Positions 53,119 through 62,607 of a stretch of DNA of 64,000 bases are shown here, piece by piece. Source of the stretch: Bacillota bacterium (lineage in GTDB: Bacteria; Bacillota; Clostridia; Acetivibrionales; JANLFN01); the NCBI GenBank assembly GCA_023421675.1, contig JAEZTC010000013.1:1-64000 (forward strand), written 5' to 3'. Below the pieces are notes generated by a model that saw nothing but the letters and a program-made list of their open reading frames with translations, was not told the DNA's origin and did not search any database. A program made the translations under genes and the position numbers. Every line of letters starts with the position of its first letter. The first letter of the stretch is position 1.

Positions 53119-54042
53119 TTAATTATTGCCCATCAATATAGCCATTACTGCCTTTTGGGCATGCATTCTGTTTTCTGCCTCGTCGAATATAACTGACTGA
53201 GGTCCATCAATAACTTCTTCAGTCACTTCATAGCCGCGGTATGCAGGCAGGCAGTGGAGGAATATTGCATCTCCCTGAGCCTTGGAGAAAAGCTCTCCAT
53301 TAACCTGATAAGGTGAAAATATCTTGATCCTTTCTGCCTTCTCGGTTTCCTGGCCCATACTAACCCATGTATCTGTATATACAACATCTGCATTTGCTAT
53401 CGCTTCTGCAGGATCTTCAGTCATAATAACCTTGGAGCCTTCTTTTTTAGCTGCGTCAACAGCTTGATCCACAATTTCTTGATCACATTCATAACCCTTT
53501 GGTGACGCAACTGCGATATCCATTCCTACCTTCGAACAGCCGTGCAGCAGAGAATGAGCTACATTGTTTCCATCTCCGAGGTATGCCATTTTAAGTCCTT
53601 TAAGCTTTCCTTTGTGTTCATAAACAGTGAGCAGGTCTGCAAGAATTTGGCATGGATGCATCAAGTCGGTCAAACCATTTATAACCGGTATGTTGCCGTA
53701 CTTTGCAAGATCTTCTACATCGCTTTGCTTAAAGGTTCTTATCATTATACCGTCAATATACCTGGAGAGAACCTGTGCTGTATCATAAATTGTTTCTCCT
53801 CTTCCGAGCTGAATATCGTTTGAGCTTAAGAATAAAGGATATCCTCCAAGCTGGTACATCCCGACTTCAAATGATACTCTGGTTCTTGTGGAAGACTTTG
53901 TAAATATCATTCCAAGAGTCTTACCCTTTAAAAGGTGGTGTTGGACACCCTCCTTAAGCTGTTTTTTAAGCTTTTCCGAGAGCTTAAGAATATCTTCTAT
54001 CTGTTCTTTCGAAAGATCATTAAGATTGATCAAGTGTTTCAT
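53119..54042 (-). CDS. argF: Ornithine carbamoyltransferase
   Basis: A 307-residue enzyme joining ornithine and carbamoyl phosphate to give citrulline. Carbamoyl-phosphate motif STRTRVSFE (about 50), HPCQ (about 130), ornithine loop DTWVSMGQE and HCLPAYRG near the C-terminus. The ATG at 54042 follows GGGGG at eight bases; an earlier in-frame start (54057) overlaps this site. It lies downstream of carB, so substrate supply and use are co-transcribed. Confidence 0.95.
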   Translation of the reverse strand: MKHLINLNDLSKEQIEDILKLSEKLKKQLKEGVQHHLLKGKTLGMIFTKSSTRTRVSFEVGMYQLGGYPLFLSSNDIQLGRGETIYDTAQVLSRYIDGIMIRTFKQSDVEDLAKYGNIPVINGLTDLMHPCQILADLLTVYEHKGKLKGLKMAYLGDGNNVAHSLLHGCSKVGMDIAVASPKGYECDQEIVDQAVDAAKKEGSKVIMTEDPAEAIANADVVYTDTWVSMGQETEKAERIKIFSPYQVNGELFSKAQGDAIFLHCLPAYRGYEVTEEVIDGPQSVIFDEAENRMHAQKAVMAILMGNN

Positions 54043-54067
54043 TTTCCTTACCCCCATTACACTATAT

Positions 54068-57000
54068 CTATTTTTTTAAAATTGAATAATCATTAAGTGC
54101 ATAAACGTCTGATTTATTTTCATGCATTAATTTTTCAAGTACCTCAAGCATAGCACTCATGGTATCAAGAGATGTTATGCATGGAACATTGTACTCCATG
54201 GCAGTTCTTCTTAAAAGGAACCCAAGTCTTGAGGATACCTTTCCTCTTGTAGGCGTATTAAGAACAAGCGAAATCTTATCATCCTTGATACTGTTGAGGA
54301 GCTGATCGTTTGGAACAAGAGCAACCTCCAAACCTTCATTACTCAGATAAGCACAGGTTTCGTTTGATGCCATAAGCTTAAATCCAAAGCTTAAGAACTT
54401 CTTTGCTATACCAACGCATTCTTCCTTATCTCTGTCTGCTACTGATATCAGTACATTCCCTCCTGAAGGAATTTTCAGGCCTGAAGCTGTAAAGGCTTTA
54501 TACAGTGCGGTATGGAAATCCTTATCGACACCCATAACCTCTCCGGTTGATTTCATTTCTGGTCCAAGGAAGGTATCAACGGTTGTCAGCTTAGCGAATG
54601 AGAATACTGGTGCTTTAACTGCATAATATTCAGTTTCAGGTGCAACGCCTGTTTTATAGCCAAGATCCTTTAGCTTTTGTCCCATAATAAGCCTTGTCGC
54701 TACGTTAACCATCGGGATTCCTGTTATCTTGCTCATATATGGAACTGTACGGCTAGCTCTTGGATTTACCTCAATAACGTATAGTTTATTTTGTTTATCA
54801 AGTACGAACTGGATGTTGAACAGGCCTACAACATGCAGTGCCTTGGCAAGCCTTATGGTATAATCGGCAATCATGTCCTTTGTTTTCTGGTCAAGTGTTT
54901 TTGAAGGATAAATTGCAATACTGTCACCAGAATGAACGCCGGCTCTTTCAACATGCTCCATTATTCCAGGGATAAGAACGTCTTCTCCATCGCAGATTCC
55001 GTCCACTTCTACCTCTTTGCCGGTAATGTATTTGTCAATAAGTATGGGATGCTTGTTTGCAAGCTTAACCGCATAACTCATGTATTCATCAAGAGACTTA
55101 TCATTATATACTATTTCCATAGCCCTTCCGCCAAGTACGTAAGATGGTCTAACGAGTACGGGATAGCCTATTTTGTTTGCAATTGTTTTTGCTTCCTCAA
55201 CCGAAAATGCTGTACTGCCCTCCGGAATAGGTATATCAAGCTCTTCAAGCAGCTTGAGGAACTTATCCCTGTCTTCGGCTACATCTATGTCCTCAACAGA
55301 AGTTCCAAGTATCTTTACGCCTTCATTATTGAGCGGAGCTGCAAGGTTTATTGCGGTCTGACCGCCAAACTGGACTATTATTCCGACTGGTTTTTCCTTT
55401 TTAATAACATCAAGTACGCATTCCTTTGTAAGTGGCTCAAAGTAGAGCTTGTCGGAGGTATCGAAATCGGTACTTACAGTTTCGGGGTTGTTGTTAATAA
55501 TTATTGATTCCAAACCAAGCTCTTTAAGCGTTTTCACAGAGTGAACGCTGCAGTAATCGAATTCTATACCTTGGCCTATTCTTATAGGACCCGAGCCTAT
55601 AACCAGAACTTTTTCATTTTCTGTAACCATTACATCGTCCTTTTCCTCGTAAGTAGAGTAATAGTAAGGAGTTACAGCCTCAAATTCTCCGGCACAGGTA
55701 TCAACTATCTTGTAAACCGGATTTATCGGATACTTTTCTCTTAATTCAAGAATCTTTTCAAGGGGAACATTTGCGAGGTTTGCAATGTAGGAGTCCCCGA
55801 ACCCTATTTTCTTTGCTCTTGAATACAAATCATAGTCAAGCCATGCAATACCTGAATTCATTATTTCATCTGCAAGCTTAACAATCTTTTCAAGCTTCTT
55901 GATAAAGAATATATCTATACCGCTTATATTTACAATGTCCTGAACAGTGAAGCCCTTCTGTAAAGCCTTACAGATAGCAAAAATCCTCTGATCGTTAGGT
56001 TTTTTGAGGTAGTCTGCAAGTTCTTCCTTTGTCTTATTTTCAAACAGGCTCAAACCAAGCTGATAGTTAAGCTTGATATCAAGTGAGTCAATGGCTTTAA
56101 GCAGTGATTCTTCGAAGGTTCTGCCAATTGCCATAACTTCACCGGTAGCCTTCATCTGTGTACCAAGGCTTCTGTCTGCAGATGGGAATTTATCAAACGG
56201 CCACCTTGGAACCTTTGTTACAATATAGTCCAGGGAAGGCTCGAAGCATGCATAGGTATTCTTTGTAACAGAGTTTTTAATTTCATCCAGGTTTAGTCCG
56301 ATTGCTATTTTAGCAGCAACCCTTGCGATAGGGTAACCTGTGGCCTTTGACGCAAGAGCCGATGAACGGCTTACTCTGGGGTTAACCTCTATTACAACAT
56401 ATTCATAGCTGTATGGGTTCAAGGCAAACTGTATGTTACAGCCGCCTTTGATATCAAGTTCACGTATTATCTTAATGGATGCGCTTCTAAGCATCTGGTA
56501 TTCAACATCTGAAAGTGTTTGGCTTGGAGCAACAACTATACTGTCACCGGTGTGTACCCCTACAGGGTCGAAATTTTCCATGTTACAAACGACAATACAG
56601 TTGTCAGCATTATCTCTTACAACTTCATATTCGATTTCCTTCCAGCCGGCAACACTTTGCTCAAGCAATACCTGGTTGATCATACTGAGCTTAAGGCCTT
56701 TTCCGCATGTATAGATGAATTCATCCATATTGTTGGCAATACCACCGCCTGTACCACCAAGGGTGTATGCAGGTCTTATTATAATAGGAAAACCGATTTC
56801 TTCAGCAAATGCCACTGCATCCTTAAGGGTTGTTACGATGGCACTGTGAGGAACCTTTTCATTTATCTGCTGCATTGTGTTTTTGAAAAGCTCTCTGTCT
56901 TCGGCCTTTTTAATTGACTTCAAAGAGGTTCCGAGAAGCTCGATACCCATTTCATCAAGAATACCGTCACCTGCAAGCTCAACAGCCATATTAAGACCTG

Positions 57001-57280
57001 TCTGGCCTCCAAGTGAAGCGAGTATGCCGTCGGGTTTTTCCTTTTTTATTATCTTTTTTACAAATTCAAGAGTGATTGGTTCTATATATACTCTGTCTGC
57101 AGCTTCCTTATCCGTCATTATTGTAGCAGGGTTGCTGTTGATGAGTACAACTTCAATGCCTTCCTCGCGAAGGGATTTGCAAGCCTGTGAGCCAGAGTAG
57201 TCAAATTCTGCAGCCTGACCAATAATTATTGGACCTGAACCTATTACAAGAACTTTTTTTATATTATCCCTTTTTGGCAT
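54068..57280 (-). CDS. carB: Carbamoyl-phosphate synthase large subunit
   Basis: A 1070-residue enzyme of normal length with two homologous ATP-grasp halves. They open KVLVIGSGPIIIGQAAEFDY and KVLVIGSGPIRIGQGIEFDY, with RPAYTLGGTGGG and RPSYVLGGRAM as phosphate loops. An MGS-like allosteric domain is at the end. It makes carbamoyl phosphate for arginine and pyrimidines with the glutaminase CarA. GGAGG precedes the ATG. A 255-bp repeat-filled gap separates it from carA. Confidence 0.97.
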   Translation of the reverse strand: MPKRDNIKKVLVIGSGPIIIGQAAEFDYSGSQACKSLREEGIEVVLINSNPATIMTDKEAADRVYIEPITLEFVKKIIKKEKPDGILASLGGQTGLNMAVELAGDGILDEMGIELLGTSLKSIKKAEDRELFKNTMQQINEKVPHSAIVTTLKDAVAFAEEIGFPIIIRPAYTLGGTGGGIANNMDEFIYTCGKGLKLSMINQVLLEQSVAGWKEIEYEVVRDNADNCIVVCNMENFDPVGVHTGDSIVVAPSQTLSDVEYQMLRSASIKIIRELDIKGGCNIQFALNPYSYEYVVIEVNPRVSRSSALASKATGYPIARVAAKIAIGLNLDEIKNSVTKNTYACFEPSLDYIVTKVPRWPFDKFPSADRSLGTQMKATGEVMAIGRTFEESLLKAIDSLDIKLNYQLGLSLFENKTKEELADYLKKPNDQRIFAICKALQKGFTVQDIVNISGIDIFFIKKLEKIVKLADEIMNSGIAWLDYDLYSRAKKIGFGDSYIANLANVPLEKILELREKYPINPVYKIVDTCAGEFEAVTPYYYSTYEEKDDVMVTENEKVLVIGSGPIRIGQGIEFDYCSVHSVKTLKELGLESIIINNNPETVSTDFDTSDKLYFEPLTKECVLDVIKKEKPVGIIVQFGGQTAINLAAPLNNEGVKILGTSVEDIDVAEDRDKFLKLLEELDIPIPEGSTAFSVEEAKTIANKIGYPVLVRPSYVLGGRAMEIVYNDKSLDEYMSYAVKLANKHPILIDKYITGKEVEVDGICDGEDVLIPGIMEHVERAGVHSGDSIAIYPSKTLDQKTKDMIADYTIRLAKALHVVGLFNIQFVLDKQNKLYVIEVNPRASRTVPYMSKITGIPMVNVATRLIMGQKLKDLGYKTGVAPETEYYAVKAPVFSFAKLTTVDTFLGPEMKSTGEVMGVDKDFHTALYKAFTASGLKIPSGGNVLISVADRDKEECVGIAKKFLSFGFKLMASNETCAYLSNEGLEVALVPNDQLLNSIKDDKISLVLNTPTRGKVSSRLGFLLRRTAMEYNVPCITSLDTMSAMLEVLEKLMHENKSDVYALNDYSILKK

Positions 57281-57299
57281 ATGACCTCCACAAATAGTT

Positions 57300-57530
57300 C
57301 AATTGAGAATTGACAATTGAGAATTGATAATTGCCAGTAATCAACTGATGTTATAGGTTTTATAAATGATTAGTTATAATCTGTAGTTTAATTATCCAAT
57401 TACTAAAAGATTTTGTATTTTAAATAAATCAGCTTCATTCTCAATTCTCAATTAGCCTAAGCCTTATATCTTCAATTCTCATTAGCTTTATTCCTTCATT
57501 CTCAATTTTCCATTCTCAATTCTCAATTGC
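57300..57530. repeat. AT-rich minisatellite-like inverted repeats in the carA-carB gap
   Basis: Units of the form CAATTGAGAATTG near 57300-57335 are answered by several copies of the reverse complement (TCAATTCTCAATT) between 57435 and 57530. The two sides can pair, making a long irregular hairpin inside the operon. No coding capacity. Confidence 0.65.
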
Positions 57531-57535
57531 TTTTA

Positions 57536-58594
57536 TTACTCCATCATTTTTACAAAATCGTCAAATATATATGCTGAATCCTGTGGGCCGGGGGCTGCTT
57601 CCGGATGATACTGAACGCTCAATATCGGCATTGTGTTGTGGCGGAAGCCTTCTACCGTTTCGTCGTTAACATTTAAATGAGTTATTGTTATATCCTTGCT
57701 GAAATCCTTCTTAAGTGCATAGTTATGGTTTTGTGATGTAATATAGCAGCGTCCTGTTATAAAGTCCTTTACTGGATGGTTTCCACCATGATGTCCAAAT
57801 TTGAGCTTATAAGTGGTTCCCCCAAGTGAAAGCCCCAGTAACTGGTGTCCTAGGCAGATGCCCATAATTGGTTTCTTTCCAAGGAGCTTTATAATTGTTG
57901 CTTTTACCGAAGGCAGATCCATCGGGTCTCCAGGGCCGTTTGATAAAAGTATTCCGTCGGGCTCGTAACTCATTATTTCTTCATATGAAGAAAATGCCGG
58001 CAGGATGTATATATCGCAATTCCTTTTTTCAAGCGAACGTACAATATTATATTTAACGCCAAAGTCCATAAGAACGACTTTTTTGCCAGTTCCAGGCTTA
58101 TGGACAGGCTTTTTCGTAGTTACTTCCATAACAAGGCCTCTGTTTTCATCCTTCCTTGATTTAAGCTTTTCAAGAAGAATGTCCACATTGCCGCATTCTG
58201 TTGAGATTATTCCCGTCATACTGCCATAATTTCTGATATGCTGGGTAAGTGCTCTTGTATCGATACCTTTTATACCGACTATCCCATGCTTTTTAAAATA
58301 CTCGTCAGGGTGGATGCTGTATCTCCAGTTGTTCGGGGCATCGCAAAGCTCTTTCACAATAAAGCCCTGAACATGAGGCTTATAGGATTCATTATCTGAA
58401 TCGTTGAAGCCGTAATTACCTATAAGAGGGTAAGTCATTGTAACTATCTGACCGTTATATGAAGGGTCAGTGGTTATCTCCTGATAACCGGTCATACATG
58501 TATTGAATACTACCTCTCCGGTGGTTTCGCCATTGTAGCCGAATGCTTCGCCGGGAAAATACGTTCCGTCTTCCAAGACCAGTACTGACTTCAT
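57536..58594 (-). CDS. carA: Carbamoyl-phosphate synthase small (glutaminase) subunit
   Basis: A 352-residue class I glutamine amidotransferase. N-terminal CPSase domain (ESYKPHVQGFIVKELC), C-terminal glutaminase with nucleophile Cys in GICLGHQLLGLSLGG (about 240) and the His-Pro-Glu of QYHPEAAPGP. It supplies ammonia to CarB. It begins 88 bases after argD, without a terminator between, so both are probably on one transcript. Confidence 0.96.
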   Translation of the reverse strand: MKSVLVLEDGTYFPGEAFGYNGETTGEVVFNTCMTGYQEITTDPSYNGQIVTMTYPLIGNYGFNDSDNESYKPHVQGFIVKELCDAPNNWRYSIHPDEYFKKHGIVGIKGIDTRALTQHIRNYGSMTGIISTECGNVDILLEKLKSRKDENRGLVMEVTTKKPVHKPGTGKKVVLMDFGVKYNIVRSLEKRNCDIYILPAFSSYEEIMSYEPDGILLSNGPGDPMDLPSVKATIIKLLGKKPIMGICLGHQLLGLSLGGTTYKLKFGHHGGNHPVKDFITGRCYITSQNHNYALKKDFSKDITITHLNVNDETVEGFRHNTMPILSVQYHPEAAPGPQDSAYIFDDFVKMME

Positions 58595-58682
58595 CTCAAC
58601 TCTCCTTAAAATATAAATTTCTATAATAATATTTTCGTGTATGTTCTTTCCTTAAAATGAACCGGCAAATTACTATAATGAA

Positions 58683-59885
58683 TTACTTATCATATTCTGA
58701 AAGAACCTTATCAAGCACTTTTATAAATCCGTCTATATCTTCCTTGTTGATTATCAAAGGCGGTACCACCCTGAAAACGCTTGTTCCGATGCTTCCGACA
58801 AGATATCCCAGATCCATTAATTTGGACTGAATTTCCTTTGCCTTGTCTACTGAAAGCTGTATACCAATCATCAGGCCTACACCGCGAACTTCAGATATAC
58901 TGCTGTGTTTTGCTTTCAAACCCTGAAGCTTTTCTTTAAAGTAGCTGCCCATTTTAGCAGCGTTTTCAATAAGTCCGTCGTTCAATAAAACATCCATTAC
59001 TGCAAGCCCTGCTGCGCAAGCAAGGGGACCTCCTCCAAAGGTTGAACCATGGTCTCCTGGATCAAAAGCCTTGGCAACATGCTCTTTGGCACATATAGCG
59101 CCCATTGGGACTCCACCGGCAATTCCCTTGGCAAGAGTGAATATATCTGGTTCTATACCATAGTTCTGATAACCGAAAAGCTTACCTGTCCTTCCCATAC
59201 CTGTCTGAACTTCGTCAATTATAAGCAATATGCCGTTGTCGTCACAAAGCTTCCTTACAGACTGCATATACTCCATAGTTGTCGGATATACACCGCTTTC
59301 ACCTTGTATAACCTCAAACATTACTGCGCAGGTCTTGGATGACATTGCTCCTTTAAGAGCTTCAATATCATTTATCGGTACATGTGCAAAGCTTGGCGTC
59401 AGAGGATGATAAGGCTTCTGGTATTTAGTTTGGCCTGTAGCTGCTACAGTTGCAAGAGTCCTTCCATGGAAGGAATTTTTTAAAGTGATTATTTCATATT
59501 TTTCAGCAATACCTTTTTTATAGAAATAAATTCTTGCAAGCTTTATTGCAGCTTCGTTAGCTTCTCCGCCGCTGTTTGAAAAGAATATCCTGTCAGCACA
59601 TGAATTTTCAACAAGAAGCTTTGCAAGCTTAGCCTGCTGTTCTACATAATAAACATTTGAGCAATGCAAAAACTTTTCAGCCTGATCCTTAATTGCTTTA
59701 ACGAGCTTCGGATGTGAATGGCCGAGATCGCTTACCGCTATACCTGCAAAAAAATCATAGTATTTTTTGCCTTCTGTATCCCATATATTCATTCCCTTGC
59801 CGTAATCAAAGCAAACCGGAATTCTGTCTCCGAATGTATTCATAAAATATTTTTTATCAAGATCAATTACTTCTTTAATAGTCAT
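58683..59885 (-). CDS. argD: Acetylornithine aminotransferase
   Basis: A 400-residue class III PLP aminotransferase converting N-acetylglutamate semialdehyde to N-acetylornithine. PLP motif LLIIDEVQTGMGRTG and the Schiff-base Lys in FTLAKGIAGGVPMGA (about 250). N-terminal FFAGIAVSDLGHSHPK is typical. It is the first gene of the argD-carA-carB-argF-GNAT-argC unit and starts 29 bases from the duplicated promoter/operator at 59914. Confidence 0.95.
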   Translation of the reverse strand: MTIKEVIDLDKKYFMNTFGDRIPVCFDYGKGMNIWDTEGKKYYDFFAGIAVSDLGHSHPKLVKAIKDQAEKFLHCSNVYYVEQQAKLAKLLVENSCADRIFFSNSGGEANEAAIKLARIYFYKKGIAEKYEIITLKNSFHGRTLATVAATGQTKYQKPYHPLTPSFAHVPINDIEALKGAMSSKTCAVMFEVIQGESGVYPTTMEYMQSVRKLCDDNGILLIIDEVQTGMGRTGKLFGYQNYGIEPDIFTLAKGIAGGVPMGAICAKEHVAKAFDPGDHGSTFGGGPLACAAGLAVMDVLLNDGLIENAAKMGSYFKEKLQGLKAKHSSISEVRGVGLMIGIQLSVDKAKEIQSKLMDLGYLVGSIGTSVFRVVPPLIINKEDIDGFIKVLDKVLSEYDK

Positions 59886-59913
59886 TTTCTATTCCCCTTT
59901 ACAATTCATATTA

Positions 59914-59949
59914 ATAATTATACATAGAAATGTATAAAAATGCAATAAT
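59914..59949 (-). promoter_or_regulatory. Promoter with ARG-box-like operator for argD (36-bp repeat, copy 1)
   Basis: Read leftwards: TTGCAT (59945-59940), 17-bp spacer, TATAAT (59922-59917). The -35 box overlaps TTGCATTTTTATACATT, which has the ARG-box layout bound by ArgR. The palindrome TATACAT-AGAA-ATGTATA is part of it. The 36 bases are identical to 61135-61170 in front of argB. Confidence 0.75.
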
Positions 59950-60079
59950 AATTGTAAGTCTTTTAATAAATCTTATATTTCAGTATATATTTTATCTTTA
60001 AAACACCTTGGAATCAATGGCCTTGGGGGTTTTATAAGGAATGTAAGATTATACAGCCCTTAAAAGCATTGTAAAATAA

Positions 60080-60107
60080 AAAAGTGGTAGTCATAAGACT
60101 GCCACTT
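60080..60107 (-). terminator. Terminator after argB
   Basis: AAGTGGTAGTC and GACTGCCACTT pair (one wobble) with a four-base loop and a T-tract on the leftward strand. It separates argB from the argD unit. Confidence 0.75.
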
Positions 60108-60120
60108 AGTATTTTATATA

Positions 60121-61047
60121 TTAATCTACAGATTCAAGCTTTTCATTGCTGTGGTAAAGCTTCTTTTCCTTCATTATCATTGTTCCTATTCCTCTGTAGG
60201 TGAAGATTTCTAGGAGTATACAGTGAGGAATTCTTCCGTCAATTATATGTGTGCGTCCAACGCCTCTTTCAAGTGCATCGACACAGCCCAAAACCTTTGG
60301 AATCATGCCGCCGTTTATTATGCCTTTTTCTATAAGGTCATGAACCTGAGGGATAGTAAGCGCTGCCAGTATATCCTTAGCATCCTTTGACATTTTTACT
60401 CCCTCAACATCTGTAAGCAGAATCAGCTTTTCAGCATTTAGAGCCACCGCTATTTCACCTGCAACTGTATCTGCATTGATATTATAGCTTTCACCGTCTG
60501 CACCAACACCTATCGGGGCAACTACCGGTATGTATTCATCCTTTGCAAGCTTGTCAAGGATACTGGAGTTTATTCTTGTTATCTTACCGACATATCCAAG
60601 GTCTGCATCCTTACCGTCTACCGAGGTTTTCAATTTTTCACATTCTATAAGGCTGGCATCTATTCCGCAAAGCCCCATGGCTTTACCGCCTTTCTTATTG
60701 AGCAGAGAAACGATTTCCTTATTTGTCTTTCCTACAAGAACCATTTGTGCAACTTCCATAGTAGCTGAATCGGTTACCCTGAGACCGTTTATGAATTCAC
60801 TCTTTATTTCAAATTTATTAAGGGCCTTATTGATATCGGGTCCGCCTCCATGTACAACAACCGGATTCATCCCGATATATTTCAGCAGAGTTATATCCTC
60901 TATGACAGAATTTTTCAGTTCGTCGCTGATCATTGCGTTTCCGCCGTATTTTATAACAATTGTCTTTCCATAGAGCTTTTGAATATATGGCAAAGCTTCA
61001 ATAAGAATCTCGGCCTTTTTTATAATACCTTCCATATTTACGTCCAT
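60121..61047 (-). CDS. argB: Acetylglutamate kinase
   Basis: A 308-residue amino-acid kinase for step two of arginine synthesis. Phosphate-binding start IVIKYGGNAM (about 26-35), VVHGGGPDIN, and the adenine region LILLTDVEGV. The N-terminal helix before IVIKYGG is typical of the arginine-inhibited hexameric type, but feedback control is inferred. GGAGG lies six bases before the ATG. It is a single gene with its own promoter/operator. Confidence 0.95.
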   Translation of the reverse strand: MDVNMEGIIKKAEILIEALPYIQKLYGKTIVIKYGGNAMISDELKNSVIEDITLLKYIGMNPVVVHGGGPDINKALNKFEIKSEFINGLRVTDSATMEVAQMVLVGKTNKEIVSLLNKKGGKAMGLCGIDASLIECEKLKTSVDGKDADLGYVGKITRINSSILDKLAKDEYIPVVAPIGVGADGESYNINADTVAGEIAVALNAEKLILLTDVEGVKMSKDAKDILAALTIPQVHDLIEKGIINGGMIPKVLGCVDALERGVGRTHIIDGRIPHCILLEIFTYRGIGTMIMKEKKLYHSNEKLESVD

Positions 61048-61134
61048 TGTTTACCTCCAAGGGGATTGAAAAATTACTTCAATATATATATAAATTATAA
61101 TTAGTAATTTAATAATACTTAATATATTGATTTT

Positions 61135-61170
61135 ATAATTATACATAGAAATGTATAAAAATGCAATAAT
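61135..61170 (-). promoter_or_regulatory. Promoter with ARG-box-like operator for argB (36-bp repeat, copy 2)
   Basis: Identical to 59914-59949. Leftward TTGCAT (61166-61161), 17-bp spacer, TATAAT (61143-61138); the start of argB is about 83 bases beyond the expected start of transcription. The rest of the 61048-61345 gap is AT-rich without other features. Confidence 0.75.
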
Positions 61171-61345
61171 TAATTACTTATCTTATTTGTATTGTTCAAT
61201 TTAACAATAAAAAGTCGGCCTTTATGCAAAGTTACTAAATAGAAAAAAATAAATTTGTTTAAAAATGTACTAGTTAGTGAATGGTTATAAATGTTATTAT
61301 TTATCATGTAATGATTCTCTGTATTAATAATTAGGAGGGAACAAG

Positions 61346-62458
61346 ATGGCAAGCGTAAAAATTAAAAACGTATATAAGAGATATGATGGTGGAGTTACTG
61401 CAGTAAGTGATTTTAACCTGGACATTGAAGATAAGGAGTTTCTTATTCTGGTTGGACCTTCAGGCTGCGGAAAAACCACTTTGTTAAGAATGGTTGCGGG
61501 TCTTGAAGATATAACTGAAGGCGAAATGTATATTGATGATAAACTTGTTAATGATATTCCGCCAAAGGATAGGGATATAGCGATGGTTTTCCAGAACTAC
61601 GCTTTGTATCCTCACATGACAGTATATGATAACATGGCTTTCGGTTTGAAATTAAGAAAATTACCGAAAGAAGAAATAAAGAAAAGAGTTACAGAAGCTG
61701 CAAGAATTCTTGGTATAGAACACTTGCTCGCAAGAAGACCAAAGGCTCTTTCCGGTGGTCAGAGACAGAGAGTTGCTCTCGGTCGTGCAATAGTTCGTGA
61801 ACCTAAGGTATTCCTTATGGACGAACCGCTTTCAAACCTCGATGCAAAACTCAGGGTTCAGATGAGAACAGAGCTCAGCAAGCTGCATCACAATCTCCAG
61901 ATAACATTTATCTATGTTACACATGACCAGACAGAAGCTATGACAATGGGTAGCAGAATAGTTGTTATGAAGGATGGTGTAATTCAGCAGGTTGATACTC
62001 CTACAGCTTTATATGAAAGACCAGCTAACCTGTTCGTAGCAGGATTTATGGGAAGCCCACAAATGAACTTCTTCAATGCTACAGTTGAAAAACGCGGCGA
62101 AGAAATTCACCTGGTATTTAACAAGCATGACATAAAGCTTCCTGAAGGAAAAGCAAAGAAGCTTGAAATGACTGATTATATCGGAAAAGAAGTAGTAATG
62201 GGTATAAGGTCAGAAAACATACATGATGAAGCAGTATTCCTTGAATCAATGCCTGATTCAATTATTGAAGCAAAGGTTGACCTCGTTGAAATGCTTGGTT
62301 CTGAAACTCTTCTTTACCTCATAACAGAGGATAATGATTTTATTGCAAGAGTTAATCCAAGAACAAAAGCAAAACTTGGTGACACTATCAAGCTTGCATT
62401 TGATGCAAACAAGATTCATTTGTTCGATAAAGATACTGAAAGAACAATATTGAACTAA
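61346..62458 (+). CDS. MsmX/UgpC-type sugar ABC transporter ATPase
   Basis: A 370-residue ABC ATPase of the carbohydrate-uptake (CUT1) group. Walker A GPSGCGKTT (about 37-45), signature LSGGQRQRVALGRA, Walker B VFLMDEPLSNLDAKLR, then the C-terminal OB-fold/TOBE domain (about 235-370). No sugar-binding protein or permease lies nearby, so it is probably the shared ATPase used by several sugar transporters, as MsmX is in Bacillus. AGGAGGG precedes the ATG. Two terminators follow. Confidence 0.93.
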   Translation: MASVKIKNVYKRYDGGVTAVSDFNLDIEDKEFLILVGPSGCGKTTLLRMVAGLEDITEGEMYIDDKLVNDIPPKDRDIAMVFQNYALYPHMTVYDNMAFGLKLRKLPKEEIKKRVTEAARILGIEHLLARRPKALSGGQRQRVALGRAIVREPKVFLMDEPLSNLDAKLRVQMRTELSKLHHNLQITFIYVTHDQTEAMTMGSRIVVMKDGVIQQVDTPTALYERPANLFVAGFMGSPQMNFFNATVEKRGEEIHLVFNKHDIKLPEGKAKKLEMTDYIGKEVVMGIRSENIHDEAVFLESMPDSIIEAKVDLVEMLGSETLLYLITEDNDFIARVNPRTKAKLGDTIKLAFDANKIHLFDKDTERTILN

Positions 62459-62471
62459 TAACCTTATAAAT

Positions 62472-62505
62472 AAAGGGGAAGATGTTTATCTTCCTCTTTT
62501 ATTTT
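62472..62505 (+). terminator. Terminator after the MsmX-type gene
   Basis: AAAGGGGAAGAT and ATCTTCCTCTTT pair (one wobble), four-base loop, T-rich end. Confidence 0.75.
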
Positions 62506-62518
62506 TCTGTAAGTATAA

Positions 62519-62548
62519 AAAACGAAAGGTTTCGATACTTTCGTTTTT
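62519..62548 (+). terminator. Second, tandem terminator
   Basis: AAACGAAAG and CTTTCGTTT form a perfect 9-bp stem, followed by Ts. It backs up the terminator at 62472. Confidence 0.7.
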
Positions 62549-62607
62549 ATTGATTTTTATGTATAATTGTTTATGTGTGGTTTTTACTTAGTCAAGGGGG
62601 GATTATT

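Noticed and set aside
54932..56917. Rightward frames of 60-190 codons inside carB
   Set aside because: Antisense shadows of a well conserved enzyme.
57300..57530. CRISPR-like repeat array
   Set aside because: Units are short, irregular in spacing and present in both orientations, with no unique spacers or cas genes.
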